From Papio anubis (Eukaryota; Chordata; Mammalia; Primates; Cercopithecidae): DNA of 64,000 nt. The stretch covers positions 42,798,968-42,862,967 of the forward strand of contig NC_044991.1 of assembly GCF_008728515.1 (NCBI RefSeq), in the 5' to 3' direction. Positions 35,587-47,078 of the stretch are shown in pieces (the stretch's first letter is position 1; each line of letters opens with the position of its first letter). The notes under the pieces were generated by a model. It worked only from the letters and a program-made list of their open reading frames with translations, made no database searches and was not told the DNA's origin. Position numbers and translations under genes: made by a program.

Positions 35587-35864
35587 ACCAACTCTCGCTC
35601 TGTCGCCCAGGCTGGAGTGCAGTGGCGCGATCTCGGCTCACTGCAAGCTCCGCCTCCTGGGTTCACGCCATTCTCCTGCCTCAGCCTCCCGAGTAGCTGG
35701 GACTACAGGCGCCCGCCACCACACCCAGATAATTTTTTGCATTTTTGGTAGAGACGGGGTTTCACCATGTTAGCCAGGATGGTCTCGATCTCCTGACCTC
35801 GTGATCCGCCTGCCTCAGCCTCCCAAAGTCCTGGGATCACAGGCGTGAGCCACCGTGCCCGGCT
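35585..35864 (-). mobile_element. AluY, full length, minus strand
   Basis: AluY-type text ('ctgcaagctccgcctcctgg', 'gttagccaggatggtctcga') ends 'cgtgcccggct'. Target duplications of 12 bp (caggtaccttct at 35526-35537, caagtaccttct at 35865-35876) differ at one base. It is inserted in an L2. Confidence 0.96.
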
Positions 35865-35905
35865 CAAGTACCTTCTAAGTAATTATTTACTGAGTGAATG
35901 TGTGA

Positions 35906-36950
35906 AGTCAAAATTTTTTCTTGTTAAAATATGGCTGTCAATACAATGGATAAGTAGAGAGGAAAAAAGAAACCTCAGTTTAACCAATCAGCCAGTGAAA
36001 ATATCTCCACTCAAACCTTATTTTAATGAATTCTACTTCAGTATTGAAATAACACCTTATTGAACAAAAAACAAATGCAATTGCTGGAATAGACACGGAA
36101 AAAACAATACTGGCATTGGTGTGTTTCAATATCGCTGCATTCTTGGCCCGTTTCATGTGATATTAAATAGCTGGCAAGGCAAGGTGTTCTTAGATAATTC
36201 TGCGTTCATTTGTGGTGCTGAAGCACACCTGTGTCCTCCTACCGTCAGCTTAAGCCCCACATGCTCCTTCTTGTCATTGATTTGAATCTCTCTCATTTTA
36301 GAGAAAGCATTTGGCTCACACAATATACCATGGATTTCTCTGGTTAGAGTTTTATGCTGCCCCTACATCTCTTGAGATTTTGAAGCTTGCTGCCAAAGAC
36401 ATTTATCACTGTATTTGTTGGTTATATACATTCTTAAGCATTGCCTGAAATGGACAAGTGCAAGAGTTTTGCACTCAAAAAAAAAGATGAAAAAATAGAA
36501 TAAAATGTTCTATTATGTATTTTAAGTGACTATATTTTTATATAATTCATATATATTTATAATTTATACTTCATGTGATATAAACATATTATTTATTATG
36601 TATGCCCATACAGTTACAATTGCATGCCCTAAAATGTATTTCACATAATTATAATCAGCTAAAAAAAAAGCAGTAGAGTAGCAAATATCATTTAATCCAT
36701 TGCTATCCAACAAGAGTGCTATATTATTTATATTCCTATGTATAAATATTCTGATTTTCTCTATATTCAAACTACAGTATTGATAAATGTATTTCTTCAG
36801 CATTTCTTTACAAAAAATCAATTGTTTTTTCTCAGTTCCTTTCAAAATATGCACATTGTAAAGGTCAAAAGGACAGCATTTTAAAAACTAAACTTTTATA
36901 TTTTAAATGTGCCTTGCTCTCTTCTCAGTCTCTGCTTCTCAGTATCTAAC
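35906..36950. other. Unrecognised, partly very AT-rich DNA
   Basis: A TA-rich patch lies at about 36505-36600. A 96-codon minus-strand frame at 36564-36854 lies mostly in AT-rich DNA and is not recognised. Confidence 0.4.
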
Positions 36951-36954
36951 ATTT

Positions 36955-37565
36955 GAAAGCCCCTAGAAGATTTGCACTGAACAATGATGCTTCATTTCAA
37001 AAACTGTGATTGAACCAGTTGATTCATCTGGAAATCTGATGAGCATCTCAAACTCCACATGTTCAACTTGAGCCCTCTACCTTTTCTTCTGACTTGCTAC
37101 TCTTCCTGAAGTTCTAAAAAGGGGTTAATAGAATCACCCTCTATTTGGTCATTGAGCAAGAAATCTTAGATTGCTTTTGAAGCCCATCTTCTACATCTCA
37201 AATTGTTTAGTGGGTCCTATTGATTCTACCCCAGACCCCTTTAAAATCTATCCCTTCCTTTTCATTTTCCAAATAGAGTTCTTTATTGTCTCAGCACCCA
37301 GCACAGTATCTGACATGCACATTGTAGACACTCAATAAATGTTCAGCAAATGGGTGAATGGATGATAAAATTGATAGTTTAGGTAGTTTTGTTTGTTTGT
37401 TTTTTCTTTTTCCTTCCTGGACAACTGCAATAGTTCCCTATAAGAAGTCTCTATTATTAATCATTCCACTCTCCAGTTTGACCTCCAAACTTACAAGAGT
37501 TATTTTTCTAAAACATATCCAACTGTATTATTCCCTGCTCAGAAAATTTGATAGCTATTATCGCC
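36955..37565 (+). mobile_element. L2 LINE fragments
   Basis: 'catgttcaacttgagccctc' and 'gacactcaataaatgttcag' (an L2 3' end, at about 37328-37347) are followed by a second L2-like piece, 'gacaactgcaatagttccc', at about 37421-37439. The order suggests two copies rather than one continuous element. Confidence 0.6.
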
Positions 37566-37786
37566 CACAATACACCAGCCTGGCAGTCTAATAAGTGCTA
37601 GGGATACAATGATGAAAAAATTATGGCCTCTATGTTGGGAGACAGGCATTAATCAAATAATTACTCTAAGGCAAAACTCTAAGATGCTTTGAAGGCATAT
37701 GACTGGGGTCGTGATCTACCATGGGAGCCAGAGGCAGGCTCTCCAGAATGAGATTTTCTAAGAGTTGTGAGAAGAAGGATAAGTGG

Positions 37787-38100
37787 GGCCTGGCACAGTG
37801 GCTCATGCCTGTAATCCCAGCACTTTGGGAGGCCAACGTGGGCAGATCACTTGAGGTCAGGAGTTTGAGACCAGCCTGGCCAACATGGTGAAACCCTGTC
37901 TCTATTAAAAATACAAAAATTAGCCAGGCATGATAGTGTGCACCTGTAGTCCCTGCTATTAGGGAGACTGAGGCACAAGAATTGTTTGAACCTGGGAGGT
38001 GGAAGTTGCAATAAGCTGAGATGGTGTCACTGCACCCCAGCCTGGCAACAGAGGGAGATTCCCTCTCAAAAAAAAAAAAAAAGAAAAAGAAAGAAAGAAA
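37787..38100 (+). mobile_element. AluS-like, full length
   Basis: From 'ggcctggcacagtggctcat' to a poly(A)/(GAAA)n tail. Probable target duplications: gataagtgg at 37778-37786 and gatgagtgg at 38110-38118. Confidence 0.94.
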
Positions 38101-38198
38101 TGATGAAATGATGAGTGGGATTTCCCAGGCAAAGTGAAAGATCATCCCTGGTGATTAATCAACATGTGCAAAATGATGAGTGGAAAGGAGCTTGGGGC

Positions 38199-38531
38199 TG
38201 TATTAGTCCATTTTCATGCTGCTGATAAAGACATACCCAAGACTGGGTAATTTATAAAGTAAAAGAGATTTAATGGACTCACAATTCCACATGGCTGGGG
38301 AGGCTTCACAACCATGATGGAAGGCAAAAGGTTGAGAGCTATGCAAAAAGGGGTTTAATCTTATAAAACCATCAGATCTCATGAGACTTATTCACTACCA
38401 CAAGAATAGTATGATGGAAACCACCTCCAGGATTCAATTATGTCCGATTGGGTCCCTCCCACAATATGTGAGAATTATGGGAGCTGTAATTCAAGATGAG
38501 ATCTGGGTGGGGACATGGCCAAACCATATCA
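38199..38531 (-). mobile_element. Solo LTR, MST/THE1 family (MaLR)
   Basis: It starts TG ('tgtattagtccattttcatg') and ends CA ('ccaaaccatatca'), and is flanked by an exact 5-bp target duplication, ggggc, at 38194-38198 and 38532-38536. It is about 333 bp, shorter than a full MST LTR, with missing text near 38330-38345. No internal region is present, so it is a solo LTR left by LTR-LTR recombination. Confidence 0.96.
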
Positions 38532-38640
38532 GGGGCCTTTGAGCATCTCAAAGGAAGGTAGTCAGTTCAGAACTCAGAGGGCAAGGGGTAAACAGCATGC
38601 ACTGAGGTTGCAGGAATAAGCAGTAGTGAGATTATTCATC

Positions 38641-40027
38641 CTTTGCTGACTACACAAAGAAAACTTCATTTAAGCATTATAAACAAGAGGAGACAAGATC
38701 ACTTCCGCTGGTTTCTTTTTATCAAATTTTATAAAAATACTAAAAAGAGAAAGGTATATCTTAGGATAGAAAGGATCATATTAAAGCTCAGAACCACCAG
38801 AAATGCACACAAGAGCAGTACTAGAAATTATTATTCAGAAGTTGTTGGAGTATGAATAAAAGATGAATTTCATTCCATCAACAAATCTTTAGATGGGCAT
38901 AACCCAGTGCTTGGTGACTTCACATTTGTTTCTTAATCCATATGAATAATGGGATTTTCAACATGCCAAAATGGTCATTGCATTCTTTATAACATCCTAT
39001 TCTGCAAGCCAAAGATAGCAGTACAATTAATACATGTGATAAATGCAAGAGCACCTAGTTTTGTTCCTACTTTTTAATCAACACTGAGGCCTTTTAACAT
39101 GCAGCTTCCTTATTTCTTGAATGCTTCTGAAGCTGTCCAATCCCCAGGGCCCTTAGAATAATGGAATCCACTTTCCTTTGTTTTAGGAGTTGAGGAACGA
39201 TTGAGGCCCCCGGTCTCTTCATTTGTGCCAAGAAGACAACCCATGTGGAGGTGATAAAAAGAATTTCACCATCCCTATTCAGAGGTCTTCCAGGAAAGAA
39301 CAAAACCGGGGTGACATGTCTTTATCAACAACTGCCAGCTCGAAAACTGTTCTGTCTTGGGCAAATATATTAATGTGTGTGCTTGCTGAGGCTGCTTAGT
39401 GGATTCGAGCCTCAGGAAATCAGAAGTGCTGATGAAGGCGAACAGCATCACGTAGAAGGCTGGCAAAACCGCATGGACCCTGCTGCCTGTTGCAGTTTTA
39501 TTGTTCTTATAATTGCAACAATAAATAAAATGTCATGACCTTGAGGTGTCTACTGTGACACCTCAAATTACTGCTTCAATTTCAGTCCAGCCACTCCTAC
39601 CCTTCTGGGAACATTCTTTCATATCTTATATTGTGAAGCAGCACACCTATGCTTCCCAGAAAAATTTCCAGATGTTTATCGATAGGCACTGTTTAGGGAT
39701 GATTTTCTATTTTTCAGGTTGCCACTTTATTTCTCATCCATAATTATCCAGTAGGAACTTGTTTGGAATGCTTAGATCAACACTCATTATGAAAATAGAC
39801 ACAGGAAGATGGAAACCCAGCGGCAGGAGACGGGGGATTGGAAAGTGTTCTATCAGGAAATGGCAGTACCACCTGCCTTGGTTGTTCACTTCCATAACCA
39901 TCCATTGTGGCTCACTCTCTTCTGTTTAAGGATTCTTTGTGATGCAGTCAAGGCAGAGACTGAATTGTGAAGGTCTCAGTATAATAATCTGGGAATTATC
40001 CTATTCTCTGAAATCGTCCTTTAATAT
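38641..40027. other. Unrecognised DNA
   Basis: No family or gene is recognised. It includes a perfect 10-bp stem at 39541-39566. Confidence 0.4.
39541..39566. repeat. Short perfect hairpin, 10-bp stem, 6-base loop
   Basis: ttgaggtgtc at 39541-39550 pairs with gacacctcaa at 39557-39566 around tactgt. No T tract follows, so it does not resemble a terminator, and no function is implied. Confidence 0.9.
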
Positions 40028-40208
40028 CATGGTGCAACATGGTAGTTCCCAGTCACCTGGAGAATTTGCTAAAACCGAAATTGCTGACCTTGTCCTCAGG
40101 ATTTCTGATACAGCAAGTTTAGGGTGGAGCCTGAGAATCTGCATTTCTAACAAGTTCCCAGGTGATACTGATGCTACTGGTCTAGGGACCACATTTTGAG
40201 AACCACTG
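40028..40208 (-). mobile_element. MER5A-type hAT-Charlie MITE
   Basis: 'agtcacctggagaatttgct', 'gcctgagaatctgcatttct', 'aacaagttcccaggtgatac' and the end 'tttgagaaccactg' match the MER5A consensus in reverse orientation, at nearly full length. Confidence 0.88.
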
Positions 40209-40275
40209 CTGTAAGAATGAAAGGCTTTACATTGTCCCTGGGAACTACCAGAAACATGTATTATATATAATATTT

Positions 40276-40646
40276 GGCCAGATGTGTTGGCTCATGCCTG
40301 TAATCCCAGCACTTTGGGAGACAGAGGTGGAAGGACTGCTTAAAAAAGGAGTTCAGAACCAATCTGGGCAACATAGCATGACTCCATCTCTACAAAATTT
40401 TTTTTTATTTTTATTTTTATTTTTTATTATTATTATACTTTAAGTTCTAGGGTACATGTGCATAACGTGCAGGTTTGTTACATATGTATACTTGTGCCAT
40501 AGCTGAGCACAGTGGCACCTGCCTGTAGTCCCAGTTACTTGGTAGGCTGAGGCAGAAGGATCGCTTGAATCCAGGAGTTGGAAGCTGCAATGAACCATGA
40601 CCATGCCACTGTACTTCAGCCTGGGTGACAGAGTGAGACCCCGTTT
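40276..40646 (+). mobile_element. AluJ-like, split by an L1 tail
   Basis: The left part, 40276-40398, runs from 'ggccagatgtgttggctcat' to 'catctctacaaaa'. The right part, 40501-40646, runs from 'agctgagcacagtggcacct' to 'gtgagaccccgtttc'. The 102-bp L1 piece lies exactly in the A-rich stretch before the Alu 'ttagctggg' motif. The tail carries a TG microsatellite at about 40658-40679. Confidence 0.93.
40399..40500 (-). mobile_element. Very short 5'-truncated L1 3' end (L1P-type)
   Basis: The T-rich start and 'ttattattatactttaagtt', 'ctagggtacatgtgcataac' and 'atatgtatacttgtgccat' are the reverse complement of a primate L1 3' UTR end. Only about 80 bp of L1 plus the tail was inserted. Confidence 0.93.
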
Positions 40647-40680
40647 CAAAAAACATATATGTGTGTGTGTGTGTGTGTAT

Positions 40681-42061
40681 AGTCATGGAAATATTTGATT
40701 TTATAAATCTGGTCAAAGAATTTAGATTTTCTAATCCTAATTAGAAATTTAATTTAGAGTTGAATTTAGTTAGAGTTGGCAAGAATGTAGAGTAGAACTT
40801 AGAGTTGGCAAGGTGCTTAAAGCCTAAGCAGTTAGCAATGACACTGAGGATCTGACAAACTCAGAACTCCAGGGCCTTTGCTTTGTTTACTCCACACTAC
40901 CTTGCAGCCAGATCTGGCATCAAATCCACATGAATTGCTAAAAATTATACTATTGGTTATAACATTTGTATATTGGGGGTTGAACTGTTTATGTGATTGA
41001 AACTGATGAAACGTATCTATCAACCTGCACATCTACCATCCTATTACATGCTTTAGAGACTCCCTTTGATTATGAAAACTTCTAAGTAAGAAAAATAAAA
41101 GCATAAATTACTTTTGTTCAGTCAAGAAAGAGCCTGTAAGCGAGGGAGAATGAATGTATTTATAAAGAAAAGCTTTTCTCAGGAGAAAAACATGGTGCTA
41201 TTTTAAAACCAACCAATGGAACTGGGTCAATGTGGATATTTTAAAATAAATAATTCATTACTTTATTTAACGTAATAGGCTTTATATTCAATTTTAATCA
41301 TGTTTTACTTTCTTTTAGCAATTAATTTGCACATAGAGACATAACTCTAGCTACACATTTTTCAATGACATTAAAGAAACTTAATTTGAATTACTATGTT
41401 CAGAAGGATGTGTGTCTACACGCAGCAAACACAATCACATATAGTCCTGAAGGTTTGTGTCTCTTTTCAGGGAGGGTTTCAAAGTTGTTGAGGTCATGTT
41501 TATTCCATCAGCATAGTATAATGCATCATGCATATAGATTTTCTGGCTTGACAGACCTGAGTTTGAATCCTGCCCATTATTCTGTAACCTTTGGCAAATC
41601 AATGAAATGCTTTTTACTCTCAGGGTTATCATCTGTACAGTTGGAAAAAAAATATCTTGGCTATGGTGTCATAGCCAAGAAGTGGCATGGTAAGGATTTA
41701 GCCCCACTGTGATTTCCATCAGCTCCTCCCCACCTCCCTGGCTCTCCTATCAAGGTACCACATTTAGACAACCGAAGCAGAAATAATGAACTTGAAATGC
41801 AGATGTAGCTTCCAGACAAGTCTCCCACTCCGCCCTACCTCCCAGGCACATCTCAGACAAGTTCCCTCCCTCCTCCATCCCAGGACCACACTATGACTTT
41901 CAGTCCTTTTATAGCAGGAATTCTGGGGCTGGGCCAGCCCATAGGGTGCCTATGATACAACATCAGCTATGCCTGCAAAGTACCTACAAGATGCTTCCTT
42001 TTCTTCCCTAAGTTACTTTGCCCATACCAGTCATCTAGTGCACCAGGACTGAGTTTCTTCT

Positions 42062-42063
<2 letters not shown>
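40681..42063. other. Mostly unrecognised DNA
   Basis: No gene is recognised. It includes the MIR fragment at 41535-41640. A 115-codon frame at 41365-41712 overlaps that MIR and is not considered coding. Confidence 0.4.
41535..41640 (+). mobile_element. MIR fragment
   Basis: 'agacctgagtttgaatcctg', 'ctgtaacctttggcaaatca' and 'ctctcagggttatcatctgt' follow the MIR core. Confidence 0.75.
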
Positions 42064-42095
<32 letters not shown>

Positions 42096-42118
42096 AAGAA
42101 AGAAAGAGAAAGAGAAAG
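42064..42118. repeat. (GA)n/(GAAA)n simple repeat
   Basis: About 14 GA units run into (AAAG)n and (GAAAGA)n. It is purine-only on the plus strand. Confidence 0.95.
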
Positions 42119-43303
42119 TTGGATAGATGATCTCTAAGGGTTTTTTTGTTGTCTAAAATAACTCCAAAGTATTACAACTACACTTAGAGTACCCCATAAT
42201 ACAAATAGGAAAAATTACATGTCCCTAAAGCATATGTTCATAAATTATGGTAGAAAGTGTCTGTTTTACGTAGCATTGTCCTAATGCCTAAAATTATCAT
42301 GATCTATGTACCCTTCTTTTTACCTTCTGCAATTCTCTTAAAAAGGTTGCTCTACAATTGGACCACCAAAATTGTTCTTCCCAAGGAAAATACCACTTTA
42401 TTCTGTCATTAAACTTTTAGAATGAGCCTTAAAATCGTTAGGGAGGAATGCTGACTTTATTTAAAGGGCACATCCAGCATCTTAATGCGAATATTACTGA
42501 GAGATTTCCTTTGGATTTAATTTTGAATTATTGCTTTGCATGACTAACATCATTACACCTATTAAGATGAAAACTAAATCCATTTGAATAAAGAAGAACG
42601 AAGACATAGAAATGGTGCAGTTTAAAAAACAAGCAAACACAGATTAACTAAACAAGTACAGGTCTCATGAGTGCCATGGATACATAATTATTGTCCAGGA
42701 ACTTGAAGCTGAAATCATGGCTACTCTAACCTCAGGTCTGGAAATGACCTCAGATATCAATATTTCAAACCCTTTAATTGACAGATGAGAACCAGAATCC
42801 TAGGAGACTAAGATACTTGCTCATGCCAGAGAGCTCATAAGGACAACACTAGGACGGGGAGTAAGATTTCCTAAGACCCAGGTCAGTGTTTTTCAGAGAA
42901 CAGAGGCTGATTCTGGAGGGAAATAAATTTAGTATGAGGTAGTGTGTTTGTGGTATTCTGTGTTTTTTAGGTGTGCTTTTTTTTGTTTATTTTGTTTTGT
43001 TTGACTTGTTTGTTCTTATAATTTAGTTTATATAATTTGCATACTTAGAGAAAAAATTATAACCAATGAGTACAAATAAAATAAAGAAATATGGTTGAGT
43101 AACTTAAAATACCTCACTTTTCTATCTTCCTCAGTGACAGGGCCAAGTTTGTTGATTGGTTTGCTTCCAATGTTTCAGATAGGTAGCTAAAACTTGCAAA
43201 ATATTTTGTCTAAATCATGATTCTGGCATAAAATAAAAAGACAAAAAAAGTACATGAAACAAAACCCTAGCTGACCAAACATTTTACATATCGCATTCTG
43301 CTA
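42119..43303. other. Mostly unrecognised DNA
   Basis: It contains a diverged MIR-like stretch at about 42745-42890 ('attgacagatgagaacca', 'tcctaagacccaggtcagt'). No gene is recognised. Confidence 0.4.
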
Positions 43304-43493
43304 GGGTTGAGAGATTTAGCAAAGCAAAATACGGAACATTCACTTAAATCTGAATTTCAGATGAACAATGAATAATTATTTTAGTGTAAGTATGTCCTAT
43401 GCAATATTTAGGACATATTTATATTACAGTAATTATTCATTGTACATCTGAATTCAAATCTAACTAAGCATCCTACAGCTTATCTGGCAACCC
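43304..43493. mobile_element. Palindromic MER53-like MITE, 190 bp
   Basis: The two halves are near reverse complements. The ends are gggttg and caaccc, each flanked by TA. Inner matching pairs include 'aacaatgaataattatt' with 'aattattcattgt' and 'tatgtcctatgcaatattt' with 'aggacatattta'. Length and symmetry fit MER53, though I name the family with moderate confidence. Confidence 0.75.
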
Positions 43494-44738
43494 TAGATCT
43501 TCCCATTTAAAAATGTTTAATTAAAATGTCACTTACCGGTAAGTTAAAATTAACTTACTACACATACTAAGTTCTTACCATGCAGGACTAAATTCACTCC
43601 AGTCTATTACAAAAAGAAAAAAGGCATTCAGTGCTCAGTACATGTTAGTTATAGTGATTTATTTGCAAGGAACACAATAAAAGAGTAATTTGCAAAAGAC
43701 AAACGAATTTTATTTATATATTCATGAACTGTGTAGCACAAGACAAATCAACCACAAAAACAATAGACTCCCTATTATGGAATGCAATTATTTGATCTTT
43801 GGTATGTAACCAATGTTCATTTAGATATTTCTTTAGTGAATAATTATTTCACTAAATTTTATTCTTCTGGCAGATAGAAAGATAAAGCAGATTTAAAAAG
43901 AAAGGAGAAAAATAAAAGAGAACGAGTCATAACAAAAATGATTGCACTGGATTCTCCTGATTTCCAGGGCCTGGGCCTATGAGTATTTCCCCAATCTAGA
44001 GTTTACTGTGATTATTCAAAAATATAACAGTGTATCAATACAATATCAATAAAGTGGTACAGAAATAAAAGTGTGTTTATGCTACTTTGTATGTTTTTAT
44101 TCTATTTCAGTACTTCATATATTCATAGAGCAAATAAGTTTTTATTTTCCTACAATATAACAGCCATTAAATCTTAGAGGTGATACAGGTGTTTACTGTT
44201 CTATGTCTGGAATTTTTCTGTGTTTGAAGATTTTTATAATAATAAGCTGGAGGAGAAGGAAAAATATTAATAAAGAGAAAATTAACATAAATAATTATAC
44301 ATATTTATGTTTTATATTATTTTTATGTTTATTTTATTAAATTATATTTTGTAAAAATAATTACACAGAAATATACAACCTTAAAATAATTTTCAGAATA
44401 GTAGAATATAATGGGATTTAGAATATGTCATTCTAGCCTTTTCATTCAAAATATTAAAATTATTTTCCTATTTATATCTGGTCATTGTCAACAAATACAT
44501 TTATCAATTTCATTTTAACATCTCTTGCCTGTTTTTGAATAAATGACAGCAGCACTTGCTCTAGTCTTAATTATTAATATTTAAAATTAACAGTTTTAAC
44601 TCATCGATGAACAACTCCTGCAATTTGTAAAAAAAAAGCAAAGTTATTGTTTTCAACTTAAAGAAGTCACCTATGACAATCAAAACGTACAAAGATTTTG
44701 TTTCATTAAAAAGTATCTAAGGATAAAGAATAAACCAA
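43494..44738. other. Unrecognised, very AT-rich DNA
   Basis: No family or gene is recognised. A/T-dominated text around 44260-44400 could be old LINE sequence. Confidence 0.4.
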
Positions 44739-45003
44739 CTTTGGGAGGCCGAGACGGGTGGATAACGAGGTCAGGAGATCGAGACCATCCTGGCTAACAC
44801 GGTGAAACCCCGTCTCTACTAAAAATTACAAAAAACTAGCCGGGCGAGGTGGCGGGCGCCTGTAGTCCCAGCAACTCGGGAGGCTGAGGCAGGAGAATGG
44901 CGTGAACCCGGGAGGCGGAGCTTGCAGTGAGCCGAGATCTGGCCACTGCACTCCAGCCTGGGTGACAGAGCGAGACTCCGCCTCAAAAAAAAAAAAAAAA
45001 AAA
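44739..45003 (+). mobile_element. Young AluY (cercopithecid AluYR-like), 5'-truncated
   Basis: It starts inside the left arm at 'ctttgggaggccgagac', so about 37 bases are missing. It retains many intact CpGs. The changes 'gccgggcgaggtggcgggcg' and 'gagatctggccactgcac' are typical of Old World monkey Alus; human AluY has gagatcgcgccac. Perfect 14-bp target duplications (aaagaataaaccaa) lie at 44725-44738 and 45004-45017. Confidence 0.97.
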
Positions 45004-45017
45004 AAAGAATAAACCAA

Positions 45018-46298
45018 TGAGTTGTGTCAAATAAATATTTTCTTCAATAAATATACATCTGATAGCCAACCTGGCTAATCTTGTCAGCTGTATATTCATT
45101 GGAACTTCCATTCCATAGACTGCTACATAACCAGAAAAATGAAACATATATATATGTACATGGAAAGTAAACATGTTCATAATATCTTAATTAAAAAAAC
45201 AGCTTGTAAAAACATATACACTGTTTATGTTGCTCAATAATCATGCCACTGAAATCTTAGTACTATGGCATTAAACCTAAAGAAGCCCTTGAATATGACC
45301 CATGTTCACAGTACCATAGTATAGGAATTAATTTGTAAAATGACTGCTTGATCTTTAACCAAAAGTTTTTGGTCTTCTTCATCAAATGGACCTCAACTGT
45401 CCTCGTGGGATGTTTCCATTTCCCCACTTCCATATCTGCTAATGTTGGTAGAGGGACAGCAGCTCATTCTACATATGGCCAAAGAAGGGTTAAAATATGG
45501 TGACTAACAGGTAACGAATAAAACTTTTTAGGCCTAATTAAATCAGGTTTATTATCAGTCACTTCCACTTAATTTTTTCTCTGTTTCAAATATAAGCTTT
45601 ATTTACTGTCTTATTTTCATGTCTTTGCTGATAAATGTCCCATGTCCTCACTTGAATTTCTTCTACCTGTTGACCTCCATCACCTGTTGAACATCTGTTG
45701 ATGTCTGTCACCTCTCTGAATACACGCTATGGCCCCTATTCTGTGCCCACTCTCCCACACTGTTTTGTCCACCTCCCATTGTATGTTCCCTTTTTTTCTC
45801 CCAACTTCTAAAGTTAACTTTAATTTGTTAAATGTCAATGTAATCAGTCAAAGGGACGGGGGGAGTCAGTCAAGTTAGGAGTTTTAATTCTACTATGTCA
45901 AACATCTGATTCGTTTGATTTAGGTTTTGAAAGGTTAGACAATATATACATAAGTATTACAGTTTAAAGATATACTTTGAGACAATTTTTTTCAATTCAC
46001 TTAAAATCACAAACATGGCTTTACATTTTTTTTTTGCTTGTATTTACAGTTGTTTGAGTTCTTTGTTGTCTAAAAGAAATCTCTATCCTCCATTTGGTTA
46101 TTTCCTTCACTTCTGAAGGAAGATCTTTACATATACATTTAATTTAATAGCAATTCTTTAACAAATAGTTAAAGAATATCTAATGCGGCCCACAAATATA
46201 TATAGCATAGGTTCAATGTAAAAAAATTGGAAAAATATGAAGGAGCAAAATAATGAAAATTACAAATCTTGTAATCTTATCTTCCAGAAATAAATATG

Positions 46299-46300
<2 letters not shown>
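45018..46300. other. Unrecognised DNA
   Basis: No family or gene is recognised. Confidence 0.4.

Positions 46301-46349
<49 letters not shown>
46301..46349. repeat. (CA)24 microsatellite, uninterrupted
   Basis: A pure CA run of about 24.5 units, ending in cg. It is a strong candidate for length polymorphism. Confidence 0.98.
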
Positions 46350-46352
<3 letters not shown>

Positions 46353-47078
46353 TCCCACAGAGCACATATTTAGAAGAAAAATGCTACACAGGACTGCTTC
46401 TTTCTCCTTTTATCTCAAACTGAGAAAGAAAACTGTCTACTTCCAGCTCTTCTCCTTTTGGCTGAGAACAATGATCAAGAATGGGAGAGTAGCAAGGTGG
46501 AGGAGCCTGAATCTGATTAATCACGTGGAGCAGTGGCATCCTACTACTGACTCAGACCTCCCGATTTGAGAATGTTACATCGGAGAGAAATAAACTTCCA
46601 TCTTCTTTAAGATATATTAATAGTTATTTTAGTAGTCTCTTTGTTAGGGCAGTAATTCTATCTAATACATTACCCAAATGGTCAAAACTGATGGTAAGTA
46701 TTCTAAGAATTCAGAGAAGAGAGAATGCTCTATTGGTAGCAGTCATATTATAGACCTCAGAGGAATGGTAACTCAAACAAGGTAAAAGTAATACAAGTTT
46801 TGGGTTCAAAATGGCAGCTAAGCTCAGGCATTTGCTTCGTCTTCTTCAAAAAGCTACATTAAAGTAGTGGTAAAGGAACCAAAACAAAACAAAAAAAAAA
46901 ATTCACTGCAAATGAGCAAATGAGAGATTTTAATTTCTGGATGACAAAATGCAAATAGAAATGTGTGGTCAGGAGATGAGACAGAAAGAGCCATAGTCCA
47001 GGAGATAAGCCAGAGAGCCACAGGAGAGATGGTAGCCAGCCTTCTTGGCAGGGATCCCAAGGATTCTGTGCTCCACAT
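46350..47078. other. Unrecognised DNA
   Basis: No family or gene is recognised. A short poly(A) with CAAAA units lies near 46881-46900. Confidence 0.4.

Larger units (their letters stand above)
35030..35905 (+). mobile_element. L2 LINE 3' region, interrupted by AluY
   Basis: 'ggtcagctttctaaatgg', 'gccatgtcattcctttag' and 'gtcatggtttgctcctgacc' follow the L2 3' region. After the Alu it ends with 'taattatttactgagtgaat', like the L2 tail. Confidence 0.75.
37590..38640 (-). mobile_element. L2 LINE, interrupted by AluS and an MST LTR
   Basis: 'tgctagggatacaatgatga', 'attttctaagagttgtgaga' and the pieces on either side of the two insertions read as the reverse complement of the L2 3' region. Confidence 0.55.

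Noticed and set aside
37666..38145. 159-codon minus-strand open frame
   Set aside because: Most of the peptide is the standard translation of an Alu, entered through its poly(A) tail.
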